This document shows, piece after piece, positions 51,288 to 59,995 of a stretch of DNA of 64,000 bases. The notes beneath the pieces are model-generated. The model was not told the origin of the DNA. It did not search any database and worked only from the letters and a program-made list of their open reading frames with translations. The stretch is from RYN-230 sp963834705 (GTDB lineage Bacteria > Actinomycetota > Actinomycetes > Streptosporangiales > Streptosporangiaceae). Made by a program: the position numbers and the translations under genes. The DNA lies in contig CAWICV010000001.1 in NCBI GenBank assembly GCA_963834705.1, positions 1,054,001-1,118,000 of the forward strand. Direction: 5' to 3'. Every line of letters starts with the position of its first letter. Positions within the stretch are counted from its first letter, which is position 1.

Positions 51288-52595
51288 ATGGTCACCGCAG
51301 CACCCCGCTGGCAGAACTGGGCGGGTAACCAGACCGCGGCGCCGCGCCGTGAGCTAACCCCCCGGTCCGCCGCGGAGGTGGCCGCGGCCGTCACCGGGGC
51401 GGCCCGGGACGGGCTGACCGTGCGGATGACCGGCTCCGGCCACTCGTTCACCCCGGTGGCGGCGACCGATGGCGTGCTGCTCCGCCCGGACGGGCTGCGC
51501 GCGGTGCGCTCGGTGGACCCGGCGGCCGGGCAGGTCACCGTGGAAGCGGGCTGCCAGTTGCGGGTGCTCAACGAGTACCTGCGCGGGCACGGCCTGGCCC
51601 TGCAGAACATGGGTGACATCCAGGAGCAGACCGTCGCCGGGGCGATCCAGACCGGCACCCACGGCACCGGGCGCGACCTGGGCGGGATCGCCGCGCAGGT
51701 GACCGGCCTGGAACTGGTCCGCGCCGACGGCGAGCTGGTCAGCTGCTCGGCCGAGCAGGACGGCAAGCTGTTCCAGGCGGCCCGGATCGGGCTCGGCGCG
51801 CTCGGCGTGCTCACCGCGGTCACGTTCCGCGTCGTTCCGGCGTTCCTGCTGACCGCCCGCGAGGAGCCGATGCGCTGGGCCGAGGTCATCTCCAGGCTGG
51901 ACGAGCTGACCAGCGAGAACGAGCACTTCGAGTTCTACTGGTTCCCGCACACCGATGGCTGCCTGACCAAGCGGAACAACCGCGCGGCGGGCCCGGCCCG
52001 GCCGCTGCCCGGCTGGCGTTACCGGCTGGACGATGAGTTCCTGTCCAACACCCTGTTCGGGCTGACCTGCAGCCTGGGCCAGCGCTACCCGGGCACGATC
52101 CCGGTCATCAACGGCGTCGCCACCCGGGCGCTGGGCGCACGGCAGTACACCGACACCTCGCACCGGGTGTTCACCAGCCCGCGCCGGGTCCGGTTCAAGG
52201 AGCAGGAGTACGCGGTCCCGCGGGAGCACCTGGCCGCGGTGCTGGCCGAGGTGCGCGCCCTGGTCGCGCGGCGGGACTGGCGGATCAGCTTCCCGATCGA
52301 GGTCCGGGTGGCGCCGCCCGATGACATCTGGCTGTCCACCGCCTACGGCCGGGCTACCGGGTATATCGCCATCCATGTGTTTCATCAGGCCCCGCACGAG
52401 GACTATTTCCGCGAGGTGGAGGCGGTGATGACCGCCGTCGGCGGGCGGCCACACTGGGGCAAGATGCACAGCCGCGACTCGGTCTATCTCGGCGGCGTGT
52501 ACCCTGGATTCGCTGATTTTGTCGCGCTCCGCGATGAGCTAGATCCTGCACGACGGTTCAGCAATTCCTACCTTGACCAGGTGCTGGGTTCCTGA
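51288..52595 (+). CDS. FAD-linked aldonolactone oxidase (D-arabinono-1,4-lactone oxidase family)
   Basis: A 435-residue VAO-type flavoprotein. The FAD domain has VRMTGSGHSFTPVAATDGVL, whose His is the usual covalent FAD anchor, and AGAIQTGTHGTGRDLGGIAA. The C-terminal ALO domain has FEFYWFPHTDGCLTKRNNRA and the active-site motif GGRPHWGKMHSRD near the end. Family members oxidise arabinono- or gulono-lactone, or alditols. The ATG at 51288 begins the domain. It precedes a TetR regulator on the same strand by 117 bases. Confidence 0.93.
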   Translation: MVTAAPRWQNWAGNQTAAPRRELTPRSAAEVAAAVTGAARDGLTVRMTGSGHSFTPVAATDGVLLRPDGLRAVRSVDPAAGQVTVEAGCQLRVLNEYLRGHGLALQNMGDIQEQTVAGAIQTGTHGTGRDLGGIAAQVTGLELVRADGELVSCSAEQDGKLFQAARIGLGALGVLTAVTFRVVPAFLLTAREEPMRWAEVISRLDELTSENEHFEFYWFPHTDGCLTKRNNRAAGPARPLPGWRYRLDDEFLSNTLFGLTCSLGQRYPGTIPVINGVATRALGARQYTDTSHRVFTSPRRVRFKEQEYAVPREHLAAVLAEVRALVARRDWRISFPIEVRVAPPDDIWLSTAYGRATGYIAIHVFHQAPHEDYFREVEAVMTAVGGRPHWGKMHSRDSVYLGGVYPGFADFVALRDELDPARRFSNSYLDQVLGS

Positions 52596-52712
52596 GCCGC
52601 ACTGCGCCGACCCGCCGTTTCAGCGGGGCGAATGCAGCGAGCCGACGGCCGGGAGGCTACTCTCCGAACAGGAGTCGGGAAGCCCGCCCCGGCACTGCGC
52701 CCTAGGGGAACC

Positions 52713-53438
52713 GTGCCTGAAAGCAACCCTGGTAGACCATCCACCGCACCTGGCGGACCGGCACCGGCCCGGCGGCCCGGCGGGGGCAGTGGCGTGCGCC
52801 CCAAGCGGCCCTCGCTCGGCGGCGGTGCTCCCGCCCAGGACCGTGAGCTGCGCGCTCAGGGCCGCCAGACGGTACAGAAGCTGCTCGAAGCCGGCCTGGC
52901 CGAGTTCGATGAGAACGGCTTCCAGGCCGTCCGGGTGGATGACATCGTGCGCCGGGCCAAGACCTCGCACGGCACCTTCTACCTGTACTTCAGCAACAAG
53001 GAAGACCTGTTCAAGACGCTGCTGTCGGACGCGCTGATCGACATGGCGGCGCTGGTGGACGAGTTTCCCGTGGTCACCCGGAACGACTCGGGCCGGGCCG
53101 CGCTGCGCCGCTGGGTCAGCGCGTTCTGCGACGTATACGCCGCGCACGCCTCGGTGATCCGGATCCTCAGCCAGGCCGAGGTCGTCGGCGAGGAGGTGTT
53201 CGGCGACGGGCTCCAGGTGATGTTCCGGCTGTCCGAGGCGATCACCCAGGGTATGACGGCGGCCGCGCGGAAGGATGACAGCGAGGCGGCGGCCGGGCAC
53301 GCCGAGCTGACCGGCGTGGCCTTGCTGATGATGCTGGAGCGGATCAACTACCTGCTCACCGTCGAGGTCCGGCTGCCCCGGGAAGAGATGGTGGACCGGC
53401 TGACCGCGATCATCTTCGCGGCGTTCCACTACTCCTGA
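52713..53438 (+). CDS. TetR-family regulator
   Basis: About 241 residues. A basic, Pro/Gly-rich head of about 45 residues leads into the TetR DNA-binding domain (TVQKLLEAGLAEFDENGFQA, VRVDDIVRRAKTSHGTFYLY then FSNKEDLFKTLL). The C-terminal part is helical with a hydrophobic dimer surface (GVALLMMLERINYLLTVEV). I chose the GTG at 52713 with AGGGGA upstream; an earlier start at 52632 is open. It ends 28 bases before the antiporter gene and may control it or the oxidase. Confidence 0.9.
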   Translation: MPESNPGRPSTAPGGPAPARRPGGGSGVRPKRPSLGGGAPAQDRELRAQGRQTVQKLLEAGLAEFDENGFQAVRVDDIVRRAKTSHGTFYLYFSNKEDLFKTLLSDALIDMAALVDEFPVVTRNDSGRAALRRWVSAFCDVYAAHASVIRILSQAEVVGEEVFGDGLQVMFRLSEAITQGMTAAARKDDSEAAAGHAELTGVALLMMLERINYLLTVEVRLPREEMVDRLTAIIFAAFHYS

Positions 53439-53466
53439 CCGGCCGGAGCCCAGGAGCACCCCGCCC

Positions 53467-55104
53467 ATGACGGCCACCCAGGCCCTGGCGCTGCTGCTGC
53501 TCATCCTGGGCTCCTGCGCGATCGCCGGAGTGGCCCGCAGGCGCGGCGTGGCCGCGCCGATCCTGCTGGTGCTGGCCGGACTGGCCGCGTCCTACATCCC
53601 CGGCGTGCCGGTGTTCCGGCTGCAGCCAGACCTGATCCTGTTCGTGGTGCTGCCGCCGCTCGTCTACACCACCGCGCTGGAGAGCTCATACCTCAATCTG
53701 CGGGATAACCTGCGCACGCTGACCCTGCTGTCGGTCGGCCTGGTGCTGTTCACCACGGCCGTGGTGGCCGGCGCCGCCGGGCTGGCGGTGGCCGGCCTGC
53801 CGCTGGCCGCCGCGCTCACCCTGGGCGCGATCCTCGGCCCGACTGACGCGGTCACCACGGCCAGCATTGGGCGGCGGCTGCACCTGCCGCGGCGGCTGCT
53901 GACCGTGATCACCGGCGAGAGCATGCTGAACGATGGCACCGCGCTCACCGTGTACGCGGTCGCGGTCAGCGCGGCCGCGGCCACGGTCGCTACCCCGTCG
54001 CCGCTGGACGACGTACGCAGCCTGGTGCTGATCAGTGTGGGCGGGGTGGCCGTCGGCCTGGTGCTCGGCGTGATCATCCACCGGATCCGGCTGCGGCTGC
54101 GCGATCCGCTGGTGGAGAGCGCGCTGTCACTGCTGGCCCCGTTCACCGCCTACCTGGCCGCCGACTCACTGCACGTGTCCGGGATCCTCTCGGTGGTGGT
54201 GGCCGGGCTGTACCTGGGCCATCACGGCGGCCAGGCGCACTTCGCCACCCGGCTGCAGGACATGGCGGTGTGGCGGGTGGCCACGTTCGTGCTGGAATCG
54301 GTGGCGTTCGCGCTGATCGGCCTGCAGCTCCGGCCAGTGCTCCAGGACCTGGGCCGGGCCGACCCGGGCCGGCTGGCCGCCGAGGCGGCCATCGTGCTGG
54401 CCGCGGTCATCGTGGCCCGGATCGCCTGGGTGTTCCCATCTATCTACCTGCCCCGGTGGCTGGTGCCCCGGATCAGGACGGCCGACCCCGCGCCGGCCTG
54501 GCCGACCACGCTGGTGCTGTCCTGGGCCGGGCTGCGCGGCGTCATCTCACTGGCCGCCGCGGCCGCGCTGCCAGCCGACGTGCCGCAGCGCAGCCGGCTG
54601 GTGTTCCTGACCTTCACCACCGTGCTGGGCACGCTGCTGGTGCAGGGGCTCACCCTGCCCCGGCTGATCCGCTGGCTGGGGGTGCGGGCCGGCCCGGGCG
54701 AGGAGCGGGCCGACGCGGCGGCCGAGCTGGCCGCCCAGCAGGCCGCGTCCGAGGCCGGGCTGCGGCGGCTGGACGAGCTGGCCGCCCAGGATCCGGCCGG
54801 GGCCCCGCCTGAGGTCGTCGACCGGCTGCGAAGACTGGCCGGGCACCGGCAGGCCGGCGCGCGGGAACGGCTGCCCGGCGGTGCGCCGGATAAGCGGGAA
54901 GCCGCCCCGGCCGCCGCGTTCCAGCGGCTGCGCCGGGAGATGACCGCCGCCGAGCGGGCCGAGCTCATCCGGCTCCGCGATCAGCGCCGGATCGACGATG
55001 AGGTGCTCGACGAGATGCTGCGCCAGCTCGACCTGGAGGAAGCCATGCTGTCCCGGGACGAATGGGACATGACGGGCGGCAATCCGGGCCCACCGGCCAA
55101 CTGA
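53467..55104 (+). CDS. Na+/H+ antiporter, CPA1 family
   Basis: A 545-residue exchanger with about 12 membrane helices over the first 410 residues. The transport signatures are TLGAILGPTDAVTTASIGRR, the ND-type motif ITGESMLNDGTALTVYAVAV, and LSWAGLRGVISLAAAAALPA. The last 130 residues are a soluble, Arg/Glu-rich coiled tail (DRLRRLAGHRQAGARERL onward), probably regulatory. It exports sodium or similar ions against protons. The ATG at 53467 follows AGGAG. Confidence 0.94.
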   Translation: MTATQALALLLLILGSCAIAGVARRRGVAAPILLVLAGLAASYIPGVPVFRLQPDLILFVVLPPLVYTTALESSYLNLRDNLRTLTLLSVGLVLFTTAVVAGAAGLAVAGLPLAAALTLGAILGPTDAVTTASIGRRLHLPRRLLTVITGESMLNDGTALTVYAVAVSAAAATVATPSPLDDVRSLVLISVGGVAVGLVLGVIIHRIRLRLRDPLVESALSLLAPFTAYLAADSLHVSGILSVVVAGLYLGHHGGQAHFATRLQDMAVWRVATFVLESVAFALIGLQLRPVLQDLGRADPGRLAAEAAIVLAAVIVARIAWVFPSIYLPRWLVPRIRTADPAPAWPTTLVLSWAGLRGVISLAAAAALPADVPQRSRLVFLTFTTVLGTLLVQGLTLPRLIRWLGVRAGPGEERADAAAELAAQQAASEAGLRRLDELAAQDPAGAPPEVVDRLRRLAGHRQAGARERLPGGAPDKREAAPAAAFQRLRREMTAAERAELIRLRDQRRIDDEVLDEMLRQLDLEEAMLSRDEWDMTGGNPGPPAN

Positions 55105-55139
55105 CCAGATCACCGCGACCCGGCGGGCAGAATCGAAGA

Positions 55140-56576
55140 GTGCGATTCCTTACCGGGCGGCTGCCCACCCACGACCTGACCTACAACGACGTCTTCCTGG
55201 TGCCCAGCCGCTCCGCGGTGGCGTCCCGGCTGGACGTCAGCCTGGCCGCCCAGGACGGCAGCGGCACCACCATCCCCATCGTGGTGGCCAACATGACCGC
55301 GGTGTCCGGCCGCCGGATGGCGGAGACGATAGCCCGCCGCGGCGGGCTGGCCATCCTGCCCCAGGACATCCCGGCCGACGTGGTGGCCGACGTGGTCGGC
55401 TGGGTGAAGACCCGCGATCTGGTACACGACACGCCGATCACTCTCGGCCCGGCCGACACCACCGGCGACGCGCTCAGCCTGCTGCCCAAGCGGGCGCACG
55501 GCGCGGTTGTCGTGGTCGAGAACGGCCGCCCGGTCGGCGTGGTCACCGAGTCCGACTGCACCGGGGTGGACCGGTTCACCCAGCTCCGCAACGTTATGTC
55601 CAGTGAGCCGCTCACGCTGCCGGCCGGCACCGACCCGCAGCGGGCGTTCAGCTTGCTGCATGATGGCCGGCACCGGCTCGCGCCGGTGGTGGATGAGGCG
55701 GGCCGGTGCGTGGGCATCCTGACCCGGACCGGTGCGCTGCGGGCCACCCTGTACGAGCCGGCCACCGACACCCACGGCCGGCTGCGTGTCGGCGCGGCGC
55801 TCGGCATCAACGGGGACGTGGCGGCCAAGGCCAAGCTGCTGCTGGACGCCGGGGTGGACCTGCTGGTGGTGGACACCGCGCACGGCCACCAGGACAAAAT
55901 GATCAGCGCGCTGCACGCGGTCCGCGGGGTCAGCCCGCAGGTCCCGGTGGCGGCGGGCAACGTGGTCACCGCGGCGGGCGTGGCCGACCTGGTCGCGGCG
56001 GGCGCGGACATCGTCAAGGTGGGCGTGGGGCCGGGCGCGATGTGCACCACCCGGATGATGACCGGGGTGGGCCGCCCGCAGTTCAGCGCGGTGCTGGAGT
56101 GTGCCGAGGAGGCCCGGCGGCTGGCTGCGCACGTCTGGGCCGACGGCGGGGTCCGGCATCCCCGGGACGTGGCCCTGGCGCTGGCCGCGGGTGCGTCCAA
56201 CGTGATGATCGGGTCCTGGTTCGCGGGCACGTACGAGTCGCCGGGCGACACGTTCCGCGACCCGGACGGCCGGCTGTACAAGGAGAGCTTCGGCATGGCG
56301 TCGGCCCGGGCGGTGCGGCTGCGCACCGCGGCCGACTCCTCGTTCGACCGGGCCCGCAAGGAACTGTTCGAGGAGGGCATCTCCACCGCGCGGATGTACC
56401 TGGACCCGCAGCGCCCCGGGGTCGAAGACCTGCTGGACGCGATCACCGCCGGCCTGCGCAGCGCAGCGACTTACGCCGGCGCCGCCGGCCTGGAAGAGTT
56501 CCACCAGCGCGCGGTCGTCGGCGTGCAGAGCGCGGCCGGCTACACCGAAGGCCAGCCCATCCCCACCTCCTGGTAA
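55140..56576 (+). CDS. guaB1: GuaB1-type IMP dehydrogenase-related protein
   Basis: A 478-residue TIM-barrel enzyme with a CBS pair inserted (about residues 95-205). It begins RFLTGRLPTHDLTYNDVFLV and has VVVANMTAVSGRRMAETIAR, VDTAHGHQDKM, and the active-site loop VGPGAMCTTRMMTGVGRPQF with the catalytic Cys. The tail GVQSAAGYTEGQPIPTSW is typical. The protein is close in sequence to mycobacterial GuaB1, reported to work as a GMP reductase, returning GMP to IMP, rather than as an IMP dehydrogenase. I use the GTG at 55140, where the family's conserved RFL start lies. Confidence 0.93.
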   Translation: MRFLTGRLPTHDLTYNDVFLVPSRSAVASRLDVSLAAQDGSGTTIPIVVANMTAVSGRRMAETIARRGGLAILPQDIPADVVADVVGWVKTRDLVHDTPITLGPADTTGDALSLLPKRAHGAVVVVENGRPVGVVTESDCTGVDRFTQLRNVMSSEPLTLPAGTDPQRAFSLLHDGRHRLAPVVDEAGRCVGILTRTGALRATLYEPATDTHGRLRVGAALGINGDVAAKAKLLLDAGVDLLVVDTAHGHQDKMISALHAVRGVSPQVPVAAGNVVTAAGVADLVAAGADIVKVGVGPGAMCTTRMMTGVGRPQFSAVLECAEEARRLAAHVWADGGVRHPRDVALALAAGASNVMIGSWFAGTYESPGDTFRDPDGRLYKESFGMASARAVRLRTAADSSFDRARKELFEEGISTARMYLDPQRPGVEDLLDAITAGLRSAATYAGAAGLEEFHQRAVVGVQSAAGYTEGQPIPTSW

Positions 56577-56699
56577 CAGGCCCGCCACCCCTCCCACTCG
56601 TCACATGTCCGGTGCCGACAAACCGGGCAAATCACCCCACCGACCGCACGTCTCATGTGAAGAGTGGCAGCGGACCATGATCGATGTGACTGGTGGGAG

Positions 56700-57758
56700 T
56701 CAGGGGGCGAGGTCGAGGAGGACCTTGCCGCGCGGGCCGGGCGGGTCCGGGTCCCGCAACGCGTCCAGGGCGGCGGCCCAGTCGCTCAGCGGGAAGCGGT
56801 GGGTCACGAGGAACCCCAGGCTGAGCAGGCCGGCGTTGAGCAGGGTGACCACCTGGCGCCAGGCGGCTGACGTATAGCCGAAGCTGGCCCGGATGGTCAG
56901 GTCGTTGTTGACCAGATCGTCAACGGGGACGGCGGCGGTGGCGCCGTGCGGCGGCAGGCCGAGCAGCAGCACGGTGCCGCCGCGGCGCGCCGCGGCCAGC
57001 GCGGTGAGCACCGCGCCAGTCGCCCCGGCCGCCTCCACCACCAGGTCGTAGCCACCCCCGGCCGCCGCCGGGTCGGTCGCGAACCGGGCCGCGCATGCAG
57101 CTTCGGCCAGCCCGGCCTGGGCCTGCCGCAGGCCGAGCAGCACGACCTCGGCCGGGGACCACAGCTGGAGCAGCCGCACCGCGAGCAGCGCCACCGTGCC
57201 GTCCCCCACCACCAGCGCACGCGCGCCCGGCGCGGGCGCCACGCTGGCCACCCCCCGGTACACCACCGAGGCCGGCTCGACCAGCGCGCCGTCCTCGAAG
57301 CTCACCCCGTCGGCCAGCCGGTGCACCAGTGTCTCGCTGACCGTCGCGTAGCCGGCCGCGGCCCCATCTCTGGTGAACCCCATCTCGTGGTAGGTAACGC
57401 ACAGGTTGGTCTCCCCGGCGGCACATTTTTCGCAACGCCAGCACGGCACGATGCCTTCAGCCACCACCCGGGTGCCGGGGGCCAGTGGGCCGGCTCCGCC
57501 GGCCAGCACCGTCCCGCTCCACTCGTGCCCGAGGATCAGCGGGTAGCGGATATACGCGGGGTCGATCCGGCCCGCCACGATGTCCAGGTCGGTGCCGCAC
57601 AGCCCGGCCGCCACGGGCTGGACCAGCACCTCCCCCGGCCCGGGCACCGGTGCTTCCCGCTCTTCCAGCCCGGCGTCCCCGGGCGAGTGCACCACGAGCG
57701 CGGTGAGTTTGCGGTCACCGGTGACCGCAAACTCACCGCGCTGAGCCGCTACGGCCAT
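56700..57758 (-). CDS. Zinc-dependent alcohol dehydrogenase
   Basis: A 352-residue medium-chain dehydrogenase. The catalytic zinc is held near GLCGTDLDIVAG and LILGHEWSG; the structural zinc by CWRCEKCAAGETNLC. The nucleotide part includes ALVVGDGTVALLAVRLLQLW. It should oxidise a polyol or sugar alcohol with NAD(P). The ATG at 57758 follows AAGGAG and lies three bases after the IclR stop. Codons 6-21 form a 46-base perfect palindrome, which adds AQRGEFAVTGDRK before the usual start of the fold (LTALVVHSPGD). Confidence 0.9.
   Translation of the reverse strand: MAVAAQRGEFAVTGDRKLTALVVHSPGDAGLEEREAPVPGPGEVLVQPVAAGLCGTDLDIVAGRIDPAYIRYPLILGHEWSGTVLAGGAGPLAPGTRVVAEGIVPCWRCEKCAAGETNLCVTYHEMGFTRDGAAAGYATVSETLVHRLADGVSFEDGALVEPASVVYRGVASVAPAPGARALVVGDGTVALLAVRLLQLWSPAEVVLLGLRQAQAGLAEAACAARFATDPAAAGGGYDLVVEAAGATGAVLTALAAARRGGTVLLLGLPPHGATAAVPVDDLVNNDLTIRASFGYTSAAWRQVVTLLNAGLLSLGFLVTHRFPLSDWAAALDALRDPDPPGPRGKVLLDLAP
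57697..57742. repeat. 46-bp perfect palindrome in the 5' end of the dehydrogenase gene
   Basis: The 23 bases from 57697 (AGCGCGGTGAGTTTGCGG and then TCACC) are followed directly by their exact reverse complement, 57720-57742. There is no loop. The mRNA could form a very strong hairpin 17 bases after the start codon, or the DNA may be an operator or the scar of an inverted duplication. Confidence 0.9.
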
Positions 57759-57761
57759 GGG

Positions 57762-58568
57762 TCAGGCTCCTTCCGTGCGGTACGGCGCGCCGCCGAGCAG
57801 CGCGGACACCCGGTCGGCGTAGCTGCGCACCGCCCGGCCCAGTTCCTCGATCCGCCACGCGGGCAGGTCGCCCTTGATCCCGGTCACGCTGACCGCCCCG
57901 GCGCAGCCGCCGTCGTGGCCGAAGAACGCCGCGCCCGCGCAGAACACGCCCTCGGCGTCTTCCTCGTCGTCCACCGCGAAACCGAGCCGCCGGGCCGCGG
58001 CCAGGTTGTCCAGCAGCGTCTCGATGTCGGTGATGGTGTGCGCGGTGCGCGGGGCCAGCCCGGTCTCCGCGCAGATCCGGCGCACCTCGGCGGCGGGCAG
58101 GGTGGACAGGATGGCCTTGCCGGCCGCCGAGGCGTACGGCACCTCACGCTGGCCCAGCGGGGTGTAGAAGCGGACGCTGCCCGGCCCGTCCACCCGGGCG
58201 ATGAACACCGGGTAGCCGGCTTCCGGGACCGCGATCCGCGCGGTCATCTTGGTCGTCTCGGACAGCTCGTCGAGCAGCGGCCTGCATACCTCGCCCAGCG
58301 GGAGCTGCCTGCTCACGATGTCGCCCAGCCGGATCAGCGCGGTGCCGAGTGTGTACCGCGGCCCGGGCCGGGTGTCGCGCAGGAAGCCGAACGACTCCAG
58401 GGTCCGGGCCAGCGCCAGCGTGGTGCTCTTGGACGCGCCCAGCGCGCCGGACAGTTCGCTGAGCGTCTGGCCCCCGGGCGGGCCATCGGCCACGATGCCG
58501 ACCAGGCGCAGCGCCCGGGCCACGCTATGCACCGTGTACCGGCCCGCCTCTTCCTGCGCCATCCCCAC
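57762..58568 (-). CDS. IclR-family regulator
   Basis: A 268-residue regulator. Residues 12-75 are the winged helix-turn-helix (YTVHSVARALRLVGIVADGP, LSELSGALGASKSTTLALAR). The C-terminal effector domain has VRFYTPLGQREVPYASAAGK and GAVSVTGIKGDLPAWRIEEL. IclR proteins usually control carbon-source genes and bind metabolites such as sugar acids. The GTG at 58568 is six bases after GAGAGG; an ATG at 58562 is also possible. It is divergent from the M24-like operon and directly upstream of the dehydrogenase. Confidence 0.92.
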   Translation of the reverse strand: MGMAQEEAGRYTVHSVARALRLVGIVADGPPGGQTLSELSGALGASKSTTLALARTLESFGFLRDTRPGPRYTLGTALIRLGDIVSRQLPLGEVCRPLLDELSETTKMTARIAVPEAGYPVFIARVDGPGSVRFYTPLGQREVPYASAAGKAILSTLPAAEVRRICAETGLAPRTAHTITDIETLLDNLAAARRLGFAVDDEEDAEGVFCAGAAFFGHDGGCAGAVSVTGIKGDLPAWRIEELGRAVRSYADRVSALLGGAPYRTEGA

Positions 58569-58795
58569 CGTTCACCTCTCATGCCGCTGCGCGTTGGTCA
58601 AGGCCGGCCCGGCGGGCGCAGGCCCGGAGCACCTGCGCGAGCGGCCGGTGCGGACGGCTGCGGCCGGCCATCCGCCAGCACGTGAATAACGTGCGGTCAA
58701 CTAACTCCGTTCGGTACAGCAGAACAAACCGTCCGTTATGGGAGTGAGTCCAAAACGGCCTTGACATGGGCAAATACGGGTGATTCCATGTCGGC

Positions 58796-58835
58796 GTGAT
58801 TCTACATCACAAAACATCGTTCGGGACAACCGAAC
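58796..58835. promoter_or_regulatory. Two interrupted palindromes in the IclR divergent region
   Basis: GTGAT-TCTAC-ATCAC (58796-58810) and GTTCGG-GACAA-CCGAAC (58819-58835) are perfect inverted repeats, each with a five-base spacer. A TTGACA that could be a -35 box lies at 58761. The sites sit directly before the M24-like gene and 230 bases from the IclR start, so they are candidate IclR operators. They also argue that the next gene starts downstream of them. Confidence 0.5.
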
Positions 58836-58837
58836 AT

Positions 58838-59995
58838 TTGCCCCGGAGTGTGGTCCGGGCCGCGACCGCCCGGCAGCGCCTGGCGGGCTGGCTGGGCGAG
58901 CACCCGGAGGTGGCCGCCGTGGTGCTCACCAGCCCGGCCGCCGTGGCCTGGGCCACCGGCGCGGTGGCACCTCCGGTGGACCGCACCGCCGGGGTGGACC
59001 TGGTCTGGGTGGTGGCCACCCGGTCGTCCGCCGCGCTGGTGACGACCGAGGTTGAGGCGGACCGGGTGGCCGAGGAGTACCAGCCGCGGCGGCATGGCTT
59101 CGCCGACCTGGCCGCGGTCCCGTGGTATGACCCGGACGGCTTCACCCGGGCGGCGCAGGACATCGCCGGGGCGCCCGCCGCCGACCTGGCCACGGACGGG
59201 CATCCCGGGTTCGGCCACGACGCCACCGACGATCTCTGTGCGCTGCGGCTCGCCCTGTCCCCCGCCGAGCAGCAGGACCTGCGCGCGCTCGGGGCGGACG
59301 CGGCGGAAGCGCTGCAGCAGGCGCTGGCGCAGTGGCGGCCGGGCGTGCGGGACCTGGACGTGCAGGCCCGGGTGGCCGCGCTGCTCGAAGCCCGCGGCGC
59401 GGACAGCCCGGTGCTGATCGTCGGCGGGGATGACCGGCTGCGCCGGTTCCGGCACCCGATGGCGGCCGGGGTGCCGGTGCGCCGGCTGGTGATGGCCGTG
59501 GTGGTGGCCCGGCGCGGCGGGCTGCACGCCGCCGCCACCCGGTTCGCCTCGGCCGGCCGGGTGGACCCGGAGTTCGCCGCGCTGCGCGCCCGGGTGCTGC
59601 GCATCGAGCGGGACACGCTGGCCGCATCCGGGCCGCCACACCGCTACGGGACGGTGCTGACCGTGCTGGCCAGCAGCTACGCGCGGGAGGGGGCCCCGGG
59701 CGGCTGGGCCGGGCATTACCAGGGCGGCCCGATCGGCTACGCGCAGCGCGAGTTCGAGATCGCGCCGGTGCAGCGGAACTCCCGCTGGTACGCCACGCCG
59801 GTGCAGTACGGGCACGCGGTGGCGTGGAACCCCAGCCTGCCCGGCGGGGCCAAGACGGAGGACACCTACCTGGTGAGCGAGACCGGCCTGTGCCGGGTGA
59901 CCACGGCGGCGGACGGCCCAGGACCGGGCTGGCCGGCCGAGAACGAGGACGACGACGTGATGCCGCCGCGCCCGGCGGTCCTGGAGGTGGCGTAG
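58838..59995 (+). CDS. M24-like (creatinase/aminopeptidase P fold) protein
   Basis: About 385 residues. An N-terminal creatinase-type domain (AAVVLTSPAAVAWATGAVAP) precedes a pita-bread domain. The metal ligands are mostly lost: the strand that should carry the first Asp reads RRLVMAVVVARRGGLHAAAT without acid. The GHGIG-like site reads WAGHYQGGPIGYAQREFEIA (His kept). The last motif keeps Glu in KTEDTYLVSETG. It is therefore not a standard metallopeptidase; creatinase also works without metal. The start is uncertain: TTG at 58838, GTG at 58850 or GTG at 58796. The stop overlaps the next start (TAGTG). Confidence 0.8.
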   Translation: MPRSVVRAATARQRLAGWLGEHPEVAAVVLTSPAAVAWATGAVAPPVDRTAGVDLVWVVATRSSAALVTTEVEADRVAEEYQPRRHGFADLAAVPWYDPDGFTRAAQDIAGAPAADLATDGHPGFGHDATDDLCALRLALSPAEQQDLRALGADAAEALQQALAQWRPGVRDLDVQARVAALLEARGADSPVLIVGGDDRLRRFRHPMAAGVPVRRLVMAVVVARRGGLHAAATRFASAGRVDPEFAALRARVLRIERDTLAASGPPHRYGTVLTVLASSYAREGAPGGWAGHYQGGPIGYAQREFEIAPVQRNSRWYATPVQYGHAVAWNPSLPGGAKTEDTYLVSETGLCRVTTAADGPGPGWPAENEDDDVMPPRPAVLEVA

